A stretch of 64,000 nucleotides of DNA from Paludibaculum fermentans. Lineage in GTDB: Bacteria; Acidobacteriota; Terriglobia; Bryobacterales; Bryobacteraceae. A program made the translations under genes and the position numbers. Below, one piece after another: positions 25,575-32,972 of the stretch (position 1 is its first letter; the number at the start of each line of letters is the position of its first letter). The stretch covers positions 7,517,501-7,581,500 of the forward strand of contig NZ_CP063849.1 of assembly GCF_015277775.1 (NCBI RefSeq). Reading direction: 5' to 3'. Below the pieces are notes generated by a model. The model did not search any database, was not told the DNA's origin, and worked only from the letters and a program-made list of their open reading frames with translations.

Positions 25575-26516
25575 ATGAAGCTGCCTGAACTCAATGCGTA
25601 CCTTCACCTGCTGGGGCCCACTCCGCTGGCGCCGATCCGGCTGGACGACGAGGGTCCGCTCATCTGGTGCAAGCTGGAGTTCCTCAATCCCAGCGGTTCC
25701 ACAAAGGATCGGATTGCCCGCCATATCCTGACCAAAGCCTGGCGCGAGGGGCAGATTCAGCCCGGCAGCACCGTACTGGAGGCATCCAGCGGTTCCACCA
25801 GCATCGCCATGGCGCTTGTCTCCGCGCAGTTGGGCCTGCGGTTCATTGCCGTGATGCCCGAAGGGGTCAGCAACGAGCGAGTGCTGATGATTCGGGCCTT
25901 TGGAGGCGAGATCCGGCTGACACCCAAGGCTCTGGGAATTCGCGGCTCCATTGCCGAGACTGAGCGCCTGGCCGCCGAATTGAACGGCTTCCTGCCTCGC
26001 CAGTTCTCTAATCCGGAGAACGCCGCCGCGCATGCGCATACCACGGCGCGCGAGGTGCTGGATCAGATTCCCGGCGGACAGGTGGATGCGGTGGTGAGCG
26101 GAGTAGGCACGGGCGGAACTCTGGTCGGGCTTTACCAGGGTATCTGTGAGAGCGGGTGCGCGCCCATTCCTGTCCTCGCCAAGCCTGTGGACCTGGGGGA
26201 TACCCCGGAGGTGGAGTGTTGCAGTTTCAGCGCGCGGATCCCGGGCGTCATCGACTGCATCTCGACCATCCTGAAACCCGAGGAGATGCCTGGCCTGGAG
26301 ATCCTGGAGGTGCGTGATAAGGATGCTCTTGCCACGACCCGGGCTCTAATGCGGCACGGTTTCCCAGTAGGGGCCAGTTCCGGATTAAACTATGCAGCGG
26401 CGGTCCAGATCGCCCGCCGGCTGGGACCGGCGGCGCAGGTGGTCACGGTCCTGCCGGATCGAATGGAGCGATACTTCACTACCGAAGTCTTCGAACCCAT
26501 GCGCGCCGCTGTTTAG
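25575..26516 (+). CDS. Cysteine synthase-like PLP-dependent enzyme
   Basis: 313 residues of the CysK/CysM fold-type II family. The PLP lysine is Lys44 in NPSGSTKDRIA, the substrate loop is ASSGSTS, and the phosphate-binding glycines are GVGTGGT. It makes cysteine or a related beta-substituted amino acid from O-acetyl- or O-phosphoserine. The region GVIDCISTILKPEEMPG differs from classical CysK. ATG 25575 is preferred; an upstream in-frame GTG at 25557 is possible. Divergent from the heparinase gene, with 45 bp between. Confidence 0.85.
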   Translation: MKLPELNAYLHLLGPTPLAPIRLDDEGPLIWCKLEFLNPSGSTKDRIARHILTKAWREGQIQPGSTVLEASSGSTSIAMALVSAQLGLRFIAVMPEGVSNERVLMIRAFGGEIRLTPKALGIRGSIAETERLAAELNGFLPRQFSNPENAAAHAHTTAREVLDQIPGGQVDAVVSGVGTGGTLVGLYQGICESGCAPIPVLAKPVDLGDTPEVECCSFSARIPGVIDCISTILKPEEMPGLEILEVRDKDALATTRALMRHGFPVGASSGLNYAAAVQIARRLGPAAQVVTVLPDRMERYFTTEVFEPMRAAV

Positions 26517-26534
26517 TTTGCGAGGGAGGGTTGG

Positions 26535-27293
26535 ATGCGAAGAAGGTCTTTCCTGGCGGGCCTGCCCGCGGTGGTGCTGCAGCCGCAGACAGCGGGGATG
26601 AAGCTGTTTCTGCTGGCCGGGCAGTCGAACATGGCGGGGCGCGGGGTAATCACGCCCGAGGACCAGGCACCGATCCCCGGCGTCTTCGCGCTGAACAAGG
26701 AGATGTCCTGGGTGCCGGCTGTCGATCCCATCCACTTCGACAAACCGATTGCGGCGGCCGGACTGGCCAGGTCGTTTGCACTCACGCTGCTGCGGTTCGC
26801 GCCGCAGCAGAGGATCGGCTTGGTTCCGGCGGCGATGGGCGGATCCAGCCTGGACGAATGGCAGCCCGGCGGTGCGCTGTTCGCCCAGGCGATACAACGC
26901 GCCAAGGCGGCGGCTCCGGGTGGGACATTCAGCGGGATTCTCTGGCACCAGGGTGAGGCGGACAGCGGGAAAGAGGAACTGGCCCGGTCGTACACGGCCC
27001 GGTGGGTGCCGATGATGACGGCCTTGCGCGGTGAATTGGGTTCGCCCGAGTTGCCCGTGGTCGTGGGGCAACTGGGCGAATTTTTGCGCACCACTGAAGG
27101 GGGTTGCCCGTTTTCCGGCGTGGTGAACGAGCACCTGGCGCAGTTGCCGTTGCGGGCGCGGCGAGTTGGGTTCGTGTCCTCAAGCCGCCTGAAGGACAAG
27201 GGCGACTTGATCCATTTCGACACGGCAGGGCTGCACGAGTTTGGACGGCGTTATGCCCTGGCGTACCTGGGGCTGGATGCTACCTGGGGCTGA
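26535..27293 (+). CDS. Exported SGNH/SASA-type acetylesterase
   Basis: 252 residues. The Tat-like leader MRRRSFLAGLPAVVLQ is followed by AGQSNMAG with nucleophile Ser31, then GGSSLDEWQPGG, WHQGEADS and the Asp/His pair near LIHFDTAGLHEFG. This is the pattern of the sialate O-acetylesterase-like carbohydrate esterases (DUF303), which remove acetyl groups from polysaccharides such as xylan. It starts 18 bp after the cysteine synthase-like gene with GAGGGAGG upstream. Confidence 0.85.
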   Translation: MRRRSFLAGLPAVVLQPQTAGMKLFLLAGQSNMAGRGVITPEDQAPIPGVFALNKEMSWVPAVDPIHFDKPIAAAGLARSFALTLLRFAPQQRIGLVPAAMGGSSLDEWQPGGALFAQAIQRAKAAAPGGTFSGILWHQGEADSGKEELARSYTARWVPMMTALRGELGSPELPVVVGQLGEFLRTTEGGCPFSGVVNEHLAQLPLRARRVGFVSSSRLKDKGDLIHFDTAGLHEFGRRYALAYLGLDATWG

Positions 27294-27315
27294 GCGGCTG
27301 GGCCTGGAAGGTTCC

Positions 27316-27392
27316 TGGCGCGCCCGGAGAGACTCGAACTCCCGACCTGCTGGTTCGAAGCCAGACGCTCTATCCGACTGAGCTACGGGCGC
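27316..27392 (-). tRNA. tRNA-Arg (anticodon TCG)
   Basis: On the minus strand a full cloverleaf can be drawn. The acceptor GCGCCCG (27386-27392) pairs with CGGGCGC (27320-27326), with discriminator G (27319) and an encoded CCA (27316-27318). The D arm is GCTCAGTCGGATAGAGC, the anticodon loop CTTCGAA gives TCG, and the T arm has GTTCGAGTC. The first anticodon-stem pair is T-C, leaving four firm pairs. It decodes CGA (and wobble CGN). Confidence 0.93.
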
Positions 27393-27455
27393 GCTCGATT
27401 TGTATTCTATCAGCCTGCGCGGGAAATGAAACTGGCGTGTTTGGGGCCGGTTTGA

Positions 27456-27803
27456 CTAAGACAGTGCGTCCCAGCCGCCGGACTTTTCTGCGGCCTCTTC
27501 CCAGTCGGATTCCGATGTCCGGGTGAAGATCTGCTTCATGCGCTGGGCGGCGGGGACGCTGGTATCGGCCAAAACCTTGCCGATCTTCGGATGCAGGTCG
27601 AAATCGGGCGCGACGAGGAACATCAGCGACACGTAGGCCGTGATCGCTTCCGGTTGTTCAATGCCGTGGCCCTGGGCCCGGCGGATGCCCACAGCCGCGC
27701 GGCGGCGGATCTCCTCATCGGCGATTTCGGCTACCGTTTCCGGCTGTTCCTCGCACAGGTAATCGAATACGTGGTCGAGCAGATCTTCCTCATCGGGCGT
27801 CAT
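27456..27803 (-). CDS. Small acidic protein, last gene of the amidoligase operon
   Basis: 115 residues, strongly acidic (TPDEEDLLDHVFDYLCEEQP), predicted all-helical, with no membrane span. The pattern GIRRAQGHGIEQPEAITAYV then LMFLVAPDFDLHPKIG suggests a conserved helical family, but I cannot name it. ATG 27803 overlaps the upstream stop by 4 bp, so it is made together with the ligases. It could be a regulator or an adaptor for the operon's enzymes. Confidence 0.7.
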   Translation of the reverse strand: MTPDEEDLLDHVFDYLCEEQPETVAEIADEEIRRRAAVGIRRAQGHGIEQPEAITAYVSLMFLVAPDFDLHPKIGKVLADTSVPAAQRMKQIFTRTSESDWEEAAEKSGGWDALS

Positions 27804-28987
27804 GACTCTTCATGGTACAGCGCCGCGCTGGCTCCGACCCACTCCATATTCCTGTTGTGGTCCACGCCCATCATCTTGCCGCGGCCCATTCGAATGATAT
27901 GGGTGACCGGGCGGCGGTTGACGTACATCACCCGGATCTCGGCCTTGGTGAGCCCGAAGGGGGTCTCGACGACGGGGGTGAACTCCACCCGCTGTTGCAG
28001 GATGAAGTTGGCGCGCTGGGCGGCCGGGATGGCGTCGATGTCCGCTTTCTCGGGGCCGATCACCACGCCGAGTCCGGCGAAGGAGTAGAGCGGCTTCAGC
28101 ACCCACTTCGACAGGTCGTCCGGCAGCTTTTCCACTCGGTCCAGGAAGATGGTTTCCGGTACCGAGGGGTGATGGAGGTAAGGAATGGAGAACTTCGAGA
28201 CACGGAAGTAGAAGTTCGGGTGGCCGGCCCATTCCACGTCCAGGTCGTCGCGCCAGTCGAAGGGCATGGCCACCTGGCGGCGTTCGATCTCGTCGACGAT
28301 GGCGCGGTTGTAGATGCGGCGGATCTCCACTTCGCGTCCGTCCCGCTGGTAGAACAGGTTACGGCCGCGCCTCACGACCTGGGTGAGGCAGACGGCCCTG
28401 ACGCCGAGCATGCGCTCTGTCAGCAGGAAGTCGCAGCGCGTCTTCTGGTGGCCGGGATCCACTTCCAGCAGGACGACGTTTTCGGGGTCGTGGCCGCCGA
28501 CGATCGAGTGCTTCAGCAGAGCCCAGTATTGGGAATTGTTGAGGCCGTCCAGCAGGTAGTGGAGGTCTACGGGCATCTCGTAGGCGTCGATGTAGCTCTG
28601 CGCGAGTACGGGCTGGAAGGCGTAGAGGGAAGGGAAGCCCTGTATCTCCACCAGCTTAGGGTGAAGGAAGCCGTCCTCTCCGCGGACCACGCCGAAGTCG
28701 ACCTGGACGAACATCGGCTCAGCGGGTTCGTTTGGGACGTTGTATTGCTCGGGCAGCGAGGCGTCGGAGATCCGGCGGTAGGCGGGGTCGTCCACCAGTT
28801 GACTAATGAGTTCGCGGCCTTCGCGCGAGATGCGCTGCATGAAGTCCGAGTCGAAGAAGCAGGGCGTTTCGCAGAGGCGGAACCCGACGTGGGTGCCGCT
28901 GCGTTCGTCGATTAAAGACTGGAATCGCGCGAACCGCTCCGGCGTGAAGTGGCTGTTGAAGAGGCGCCGGAGTTCATCGCCTTTCAC
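27800..28987 (-). CDS. ATP-grasp-like ligase, possibly circularly permuted
   Basis: 395 residues from GTG 28987, which overlaps the upstream stop by 4 bp. WVLKPLYSFAGLGVVIGP (about 305-322) looks like the ATP-grasp lysine plus glycine-rich loop, FILQQRVEF like the adenine-contact strand, and KAEIRVMYV like a catalytic strand. The acidic metal-binding segment (KLVEIQGFPSLYAFQ) lies near residue 120, ahead of them, which suggests a permuted order. ATP-grasp enzymes join a carboxylate to an amine through an acyl phosphate. No substrate is readable. Confidence 0.7.
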   Translation of the reverse strand: MKGDELRRLFNSHFTPERFARFQSLIDERSGTHVGFRLCETPCFFDSDFMQRISREGRELISQLVDDPAYRRISDASLPEQYNVPNEPAEPMFVQVDFGVVRGEDGFLHPKLVEIQGFPSLYAFQPVLAQSYIDAYEMPVDLHYLLDGLNNSQYWALLKHSIVGGHDPENVVLLEVDPGHQKTRCDFLLTERMLGVRAVCLTQVVRRGRNLFYQRDGREVEIRRIYNRAIVDEIERRQVAMPFDWRDDLDVEWAGHPNFYFRVSKFSIPYLHHPSVPETIFLDRVEKLPDDLSKWVLKPLYSFAGLGVVIGPEKADIDAIPAAQRANFILQQRVEFTPVVETPFGLTKAEIRVMYVNRRPVTHIIRMGRGKMMGVDHNRNMEWVGASAALYHEES

Positions 28988-29985
28988 AGCGCGAACTCCC
29001 CGTCCTGCATGATCAGGCGGTCGTCGGCGTGAATGGTGAACTTCCGGCCCACGACATCGATGTGGGTCGAGGAGTACCACTGCGCTCCGGTGTGGTCGCC
29101 GTAGGGATTGCCGAAGGCGATGTGGACGCCGGGGATCTTCTCGTCCTGCAGGATGTTGCCGATGACATCGCGGACGCCCAGGTTGGTGCCGATGGCGAAC
29201 TCGCCGACACGGTCTGAGTTCTCATCGGTGTGGGTGTACTGCCAGAACTCGGTTTCCAGTTCCTTGTTGGCGCAGTGTGCTTCCTTCAGCCGGTTGCCCT
29301 CGATGAGCAGCGTGAGCGGAGTGGCGGCCAGGTCGCCGTACTTCGCGCAAAGATAGTCGCCCACTACGCCGTCCACGACAAAGCGGCCGTTCACCTCGCC
29401 GGGGGTGGTCCAGACTTCGCCGCCGGGCAGGTTGCCCCACGTGTTCTCGCTGATAATCCCGCTTGTTTTCAGCCACTTGTAGTCGGGATTCATGGTCGCC
29501 ACGATATCCGTGCCGGCGGCGTTGCGGGCGCGGATCTGCCTGGCTGGACGGGTGATGTCGAGCAGGCGGAGGCTCAGGTCGTCCACCGCCAGGTAGTCCG
29601 CCCGCATGCCTTCGAGCATGATGCGCTTCTCGATGTTCACCATGTGGGCGTGGCGGATCTTGCGGCGGTTCACCACGTCGGTCATCTGCATGCGGCTGCG
29701 GAGCTCGTTGCGCTGCGCCACCACGGCAAAGATGCTCACCTGGCTCGACTCCATGTCGTCCAGCACCACCTGCGGCATCGCTTCCAGAGGGCGCGCGGCG
29801 CACTCTTCGAGGACGAACGTCTGGTAAGGGGCTCCGATTTCCGCCAGTGCCGCCTCCAGTGCGGCCGCGATCTCGCGGGAGACGTTGTCGGTGATGACCG
29901 TTACTTTTTCGTGCGGTTGGACGCGCAGGCAGACCCTGACTGCGTTGCGCGCCCCTTGCGTCAATTCAGGGTCGAAAGGGATCAA
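28984..29985 (-). CDS. M29-like (leucyl) aminopeptidase
   Basis: 333 residues of the thermophilic-aminopeptidase (COG2309-like) group. Candidate metal ligands fall in the C-terminal half: GEFAIGTN (Glu), HIAFGNPYGDHTG and STHIDVV (His/Asp). M29 enzymes are about 400 residues, so this is a short member. It is cytosolic, with no leader. It is overlapped by 4 bp at both ends by neighbours of the amidoligase operon, so it likely trims or recycles the peptide made there. Confidence 0.8.
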   Translation of the reverse strand: MIPFDPELTQGARNAVRVCLRVQPHEKVTVITDNVSREIAAALEAALAEIGAPYQTFVLEECAARPLEAMPQVVLDDMESSQVSIFAVVAQRNELRSRMQMTDVVNRRKIRHAHMVNIEKRIMLEGMRADYLAVDDLSLRLLDITRPARQIRARNAAGTDIVATMNPDYKWLKTSGIISENTWGNLPGGEVWTTPGEVNGRFVVDGVVGDYLCAKYGDLAATPLTLLIEGNRLKEAHCANKELETEFWQYTHTDENSDRVGEFAIGTNLGVRDVIGNILQDEKIPGVHIAFGNPYGDHTGAQWYSSTHIDVVGRKFTIHADDRLIMQDGEFAL

Positions 29986-31091
29986 TTGAGCCCCGCTTCT
30001 GTTTCCTGGATGATGTAGTCCACGACGGCCTTGAGGTCGCGTGTTTCGTGGAAGACCTTTAGCTGCCGGTCGGCTCCGGTGCCTTCTTCGAGGATCTGCC
30101 GCAGGTAATTGATTTCGCCGAGGCTACCAAGTTCTTCGGCCACGGGCGCCACCATATTGAAATACTCCTCCATGAGGTCGCGGAACGGGACTTCCACCCG
30201 CTTGCCGAAATCGATCAGCTTGCCGTTGATGCCGTAGCGGACGGCGCGCCACTTATTTTCCATCAACAACATACGGCGATAGAGGCGGAAACCCTGGTTG
30301 TTGGAGTGGAGCTTCCAGAGCATGACCACGGTGGCCTGGATGAGCGCCGCCAGGGCGATGGTTTCGTCCAGGCGCATGGGCAGGTCGCAGATGCGGAACT
30401 CGATGGTGGAGAACGTCGGATGGGGCCGGAGGTCCCACCAGATCTTCTTGGCGTTGTCGATGCAGCCGGTCTGGATGAGGAGGTTTACCAGGCTCTCGTA
30501 TTCCCCATAGCTCTGGAAGTAGTCTGGGATATTGGTGCGGGGGAACTTGTCGAAGACCTTGCACCGATAGCTGCGCAGGCCGGTTTCGTCGCCCAGCCAG
30601 AAGGGTGAGTTGGTGGAGAGCGCGAGGATGTGGGGCAGGAAGTAGCGCGCGGCGTTCATGATGTGGATCGCGGTTTCGCGGTCCTCAATGCCCACGTGAA
30701 CGTGCAGCCCGAAGATCAGGTTGGCGCGGGCCACGTTCTGCATGTCTTCGACGATGGTCCGGTAGCGTTCGTCCGGATAGATGCTCTGGTTCCGCCAGTG
30801 GGAGAACGGATGGGTAGCGGCGGCCGCCAGCCTGAGTCCGTTCGCCTTGGCGAGAGCCACCATGTGGCGGCGGATGGTGGTGATCTCGGCCCGCGCCTCG
30901 GCGATGTTGTGGCAGATCTCGGTACCGACCTCGACCACGCACTGGTGCATCTCCGGCTTGACGCGCTCGCGCAGCACCAGTTTGCCCTGCTCGATCATTT
31001 CCGCGTCGATGTGACTGCGCAGCTCCCGCGTCACGGGATCGACGGTCATGTATTCTTCTTCGATGCCGATGGTGAAGCTTGGACTCTTCAT
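29982..31091 (-). CDS. GCS2-type carboxylate-amine ligase (YbdK-like)
   Basis: 369 residues beginning with FTIGIEEEYMTV (acidic metal-binding triad at 11-13), then EMHQCVVEVGT, FGLHVHVGI and FSTIEFRICDLPMR. This is the glutamate-cysteine-ligase 2 family, which makes gamma-glutamyl or other amide bonds at the cost of ATP. No glutathione synthetase-type neighbour of standard kind is present, but two ATP-grasp genes are. ATG 31091 has a strong GGAGGAG site. Its stop overlaps the aminopeptidase start by 4 bp. Confidence 0.88.
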   Translation of the reverse strand: MKSPSFTIGIEEEYMTVDPVTRELRSHIDAEMIEQGKLVLRERVKPEMHQCVVEVGTEICHNIAEARAEITTIRRHMVALAKANGLRLAAAATHPFSHWRNQSIYPDERYRTIVEDMQNVARANLIFGLHVHVGIEDRETAIHIMNAARYFLPHILALSTNSPFWLGDETGLRSYRCKVFDKFPRTNIPDYFQSYGEYESLVNLLIQTGCIDNAKKIWWDLRPHPTFSTIEFRICDLPMRLDETIALAALIQATVVMLWKLHSNNQGFRLYRRMLLMENKWRAVRYGINGKLIDFGKRVEVPFRDLMEEYFNMVAPVAEELGSLGEINYLRQILEEGTGADRQLKVFHETRDLKAVVDYIIQETEAGLN

Positions 31092-31110
31092 GAGCGTCTC
31101 CTCCTGCTTA

Positions 31111-32052
31111 CTAGCGTTGGCCGCCGGCCAGGAACCGGCCCCAGTGGTAGTCGTCCCGCGGCAGGACAGGGCTGAGCGCCGTGGCGATAGCGAAGTCGGC
31201 CATGGCCTCGAGAATCCACTCGAAGTTCTCCTCGCCGACGGAGAACCTGTCGGCGTCCGGAGCCGGATTCAGGTAGTCGATGGCGTAAGGGATGCCGTCG
31301 CGCACCGCGAACTCCACCGTATTCATGTCGTAACCCAGTGCCCTGCAAAGCTTTAGCGCGTCGGCCACGATCCGGTCGTAGAGCGGGGATTGCCTGGGGT
31401 CGGCGGTGGTGACGTAGCGCTGCTCGTGCGGGAGGCGCGGGTCGTAGGCCATGACATGCACCTTTTCGCGGCCGATGACGTAGCAGCGGTAGTAGTCGGT
31501 GAAGTCGATGTTTTCCTGGAGCACCATGCCCAGGTCGCCCGTCTGGTTGTAGGCGGCGTAGAGCTCGTCGGGGGAATTCACTTTGTAGACGTTCCGCCAG
31601 CCGCCGCCCAGATGCGGTTTCATGAAGGCGGGAAAGCCAATGTAGTCAAAGACTTCCTGCCAGTTGAGAGGGTGCATCAGGTTGCGCATCGACTGGGAGG
31701 TCGTGCTGGGTGGATGGGAGTGGTGCGGCAGCATGACGGTTTTGGGAACCGCCACGCCGATCTGCTCGCCCAGCGCGTAGTTGAAGAACTTGTCGTCGGC
31801 GCTCCACCAGAACGGATTGTTGATGACCTTGGCGCCGTGGAGGATGGCGTTCCGGAGGTAGGCCCGATAGAACGGGATATCGTGCGAAATCCGGTCGATG
31901 ATGACCTCGTAGCCACTGGGTTTGTCCATGCGGAACGCGCCGGTCATCAGGCTCTCGGCGATCACTCCGTCCACCTGCCGCGCGTTGATGCGCTCCACCA
32001 ATGCCATCGGGAAGGTGTTCTCCATCCCATACAAAAGCCCGATCTTCTTCAT
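31111..32052 (-). CDS. ATP-grasp (RimK-like) ligase
   Basis: 313 residues: an N-terminal pre-ATP-grasp domain (MKKIGLLYGMENTFPMALV), the lysine/glycine loop AFMKPHLGGGWRNVYKV (about 145-161), MVLQENIDF and the metal site YAIDYLNPAPDAD. Such enzymes form peptide bonds between an acid and an amine. ATG 32052 follows GGAGGAAG. Second gene of the operon, 19 bp ahead of the GCS2-like ligase. Close but distinct from RimK and from D-Ala-D-Ala ligase. Confidence 0.85.
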   Translation of the reverse strand: MKKIGLLYGMENTFPMALVERINARQVDGVIAESLMTGAFRMDKPSGYEVIIDRISHDIPFYRAYLRNAILHGAKVINNPFWWSADDKFFNYALGEQIGVAVPKTVMLPHHSHPPSTTSQSMRNLMHPLNWQEVFDYIGFPAFMKPHLGGGWRNVYKVNSPDELYAAYNQTGDLGMVLQENIDFTDYYRCYVIGREKVHVMAYDPRLPHEQRYVTTADPRQSPLYDRIVADALKLCRALGYDMNTVEFAVRDGIPYAIDYLNPAPDADRFSVGEENFEWILEAMADFAIATALSPVLPRDDYHWGRFLAGGQR

Positions 32053-32085
32053 CCCTGCTTCCTCCGTTGAAGATGATTCCGCGAT

Positions 32086-32802
32086 CTAGCTAAAGTACTT
32101 CTTCGACATGAGCTGCCACAAGGGCCAATCGTGGACCGCGCCCAGCCCCCAGTAGTCGAACCAGTGGGGGATGCCCTTGGCGTTGAAGATGCCCGAGATG
32201 CGGCGGTTCTCCTCCAGGCAGATGTCGTGTTCGCCCGCGCCGAAAACCCAGCGGATCTCGCGACGGTACTGGTCAAGATACCAGGCGTCCTGCGTGTTGG
32301 GCACGAAGTCCACCGGGTTGTTGAAGTAGCACTCGTTGTCATAGTAGCCGCCCAGGAACTGTTTGATGTCGTAGGCGCCCGACATGGAGACACAAGTGTG
32401 AACACATTCCGGATGGCGCAACGCAAAGTTCGTGCAGTGGTAGCCGCCGAAGCTGCAACCGGTCACCGCGACGCGGTGATGCCCGCTGCGGGCCCGCATC
32501 AGGGGCAGTACTTCTTTCAGGAGGTACTCCTCGTATTGCACGTGCCGGCGGACGCGGTCGGCTGGATGAATGCCTTTGTTGTACCAGCTCTCCCTGTCGA
32601 CACTGTCGACGCAGAAGAGCATGGCCTGGCCCGTATCCAGTTGCCATTGCATGGCTTGCACCATGCCGCGATCCTCGTATTCGAAGAACCGGCCCATCGA
32701 GCTGGGGAAGACCAGCATGGGGATTCCCCCGTGTCCGAACTGGAGAATCTCCATTTCCCGGCCCAATCGTTGGCTGTACCACTTGTGATATTCGCGATTC
32801 AT
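32086..32802 (-). CDS. Alpha/beta-hydrolase esterase (COG4947-like)
   Basis: 238 residues from ATG 32802. The nucleophile elbow is GCSFGG (Ser117), with Asp and His expected in GAGEHDICLEE and GAVHDW. There is no leader, so it is cytosolic. First gene of the six-gene operon. In that setting it could release or hydrolyse an ester or amide product, or transfer an acyl group. Start choice rests on the family's MxREYHKW-like beginning; no clear ribosome site precedes it. Confidence 0.8.
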   Translation of the reverse strand: MNREYHKWYSQRLGREMEILQFGHGGIPMLVFPSSMGRFFEYEDRGMVQAMQWQLDTGQAMLFCVDSVDRESWYNKGIHPADRVRRHVQYEEYLLKEVLPLMRARSGHHRVAVTGCSFGGYHCTNFALRHPECVHTCVSMSGAYDIKQFLGGYYDNECYFNNPVDFVPNTQDAWYLDQYRREIRWVFGAGEHDICLEENRRISGIFNAKGIPHWFDYWGLGAVHDWPLWQLMSKKYFS

Positions 32803-32972
32803 GGACGGCCCCAGCGCCTGCCCCCTTCCCGAGGTATTCTCCCAGTGTAGAGCAGGAGATTCGCGGCTGGATGAACCCCCGCGGGCCTCCTCCAACACCT
32901 TTTGAAGAAAAGACTTGTCAGCAAGCCTACACAGCGCTCAACTTTCCCATCCATTCTGTCGATAAACCCGAC
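32803..32972. promoter_or_regulatory. Divergent promoter region between amidoligase operon and hybrid kinase
   Basis: A 170-bp gap between two outward-facing genes, so it must hold both promoters. I see no confident -35/-10 pair and no strong inverted repeat. An open frame crosses it in the kinase frame, but without a ribosome site or leader-like sequence. Confidence 0.35.
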
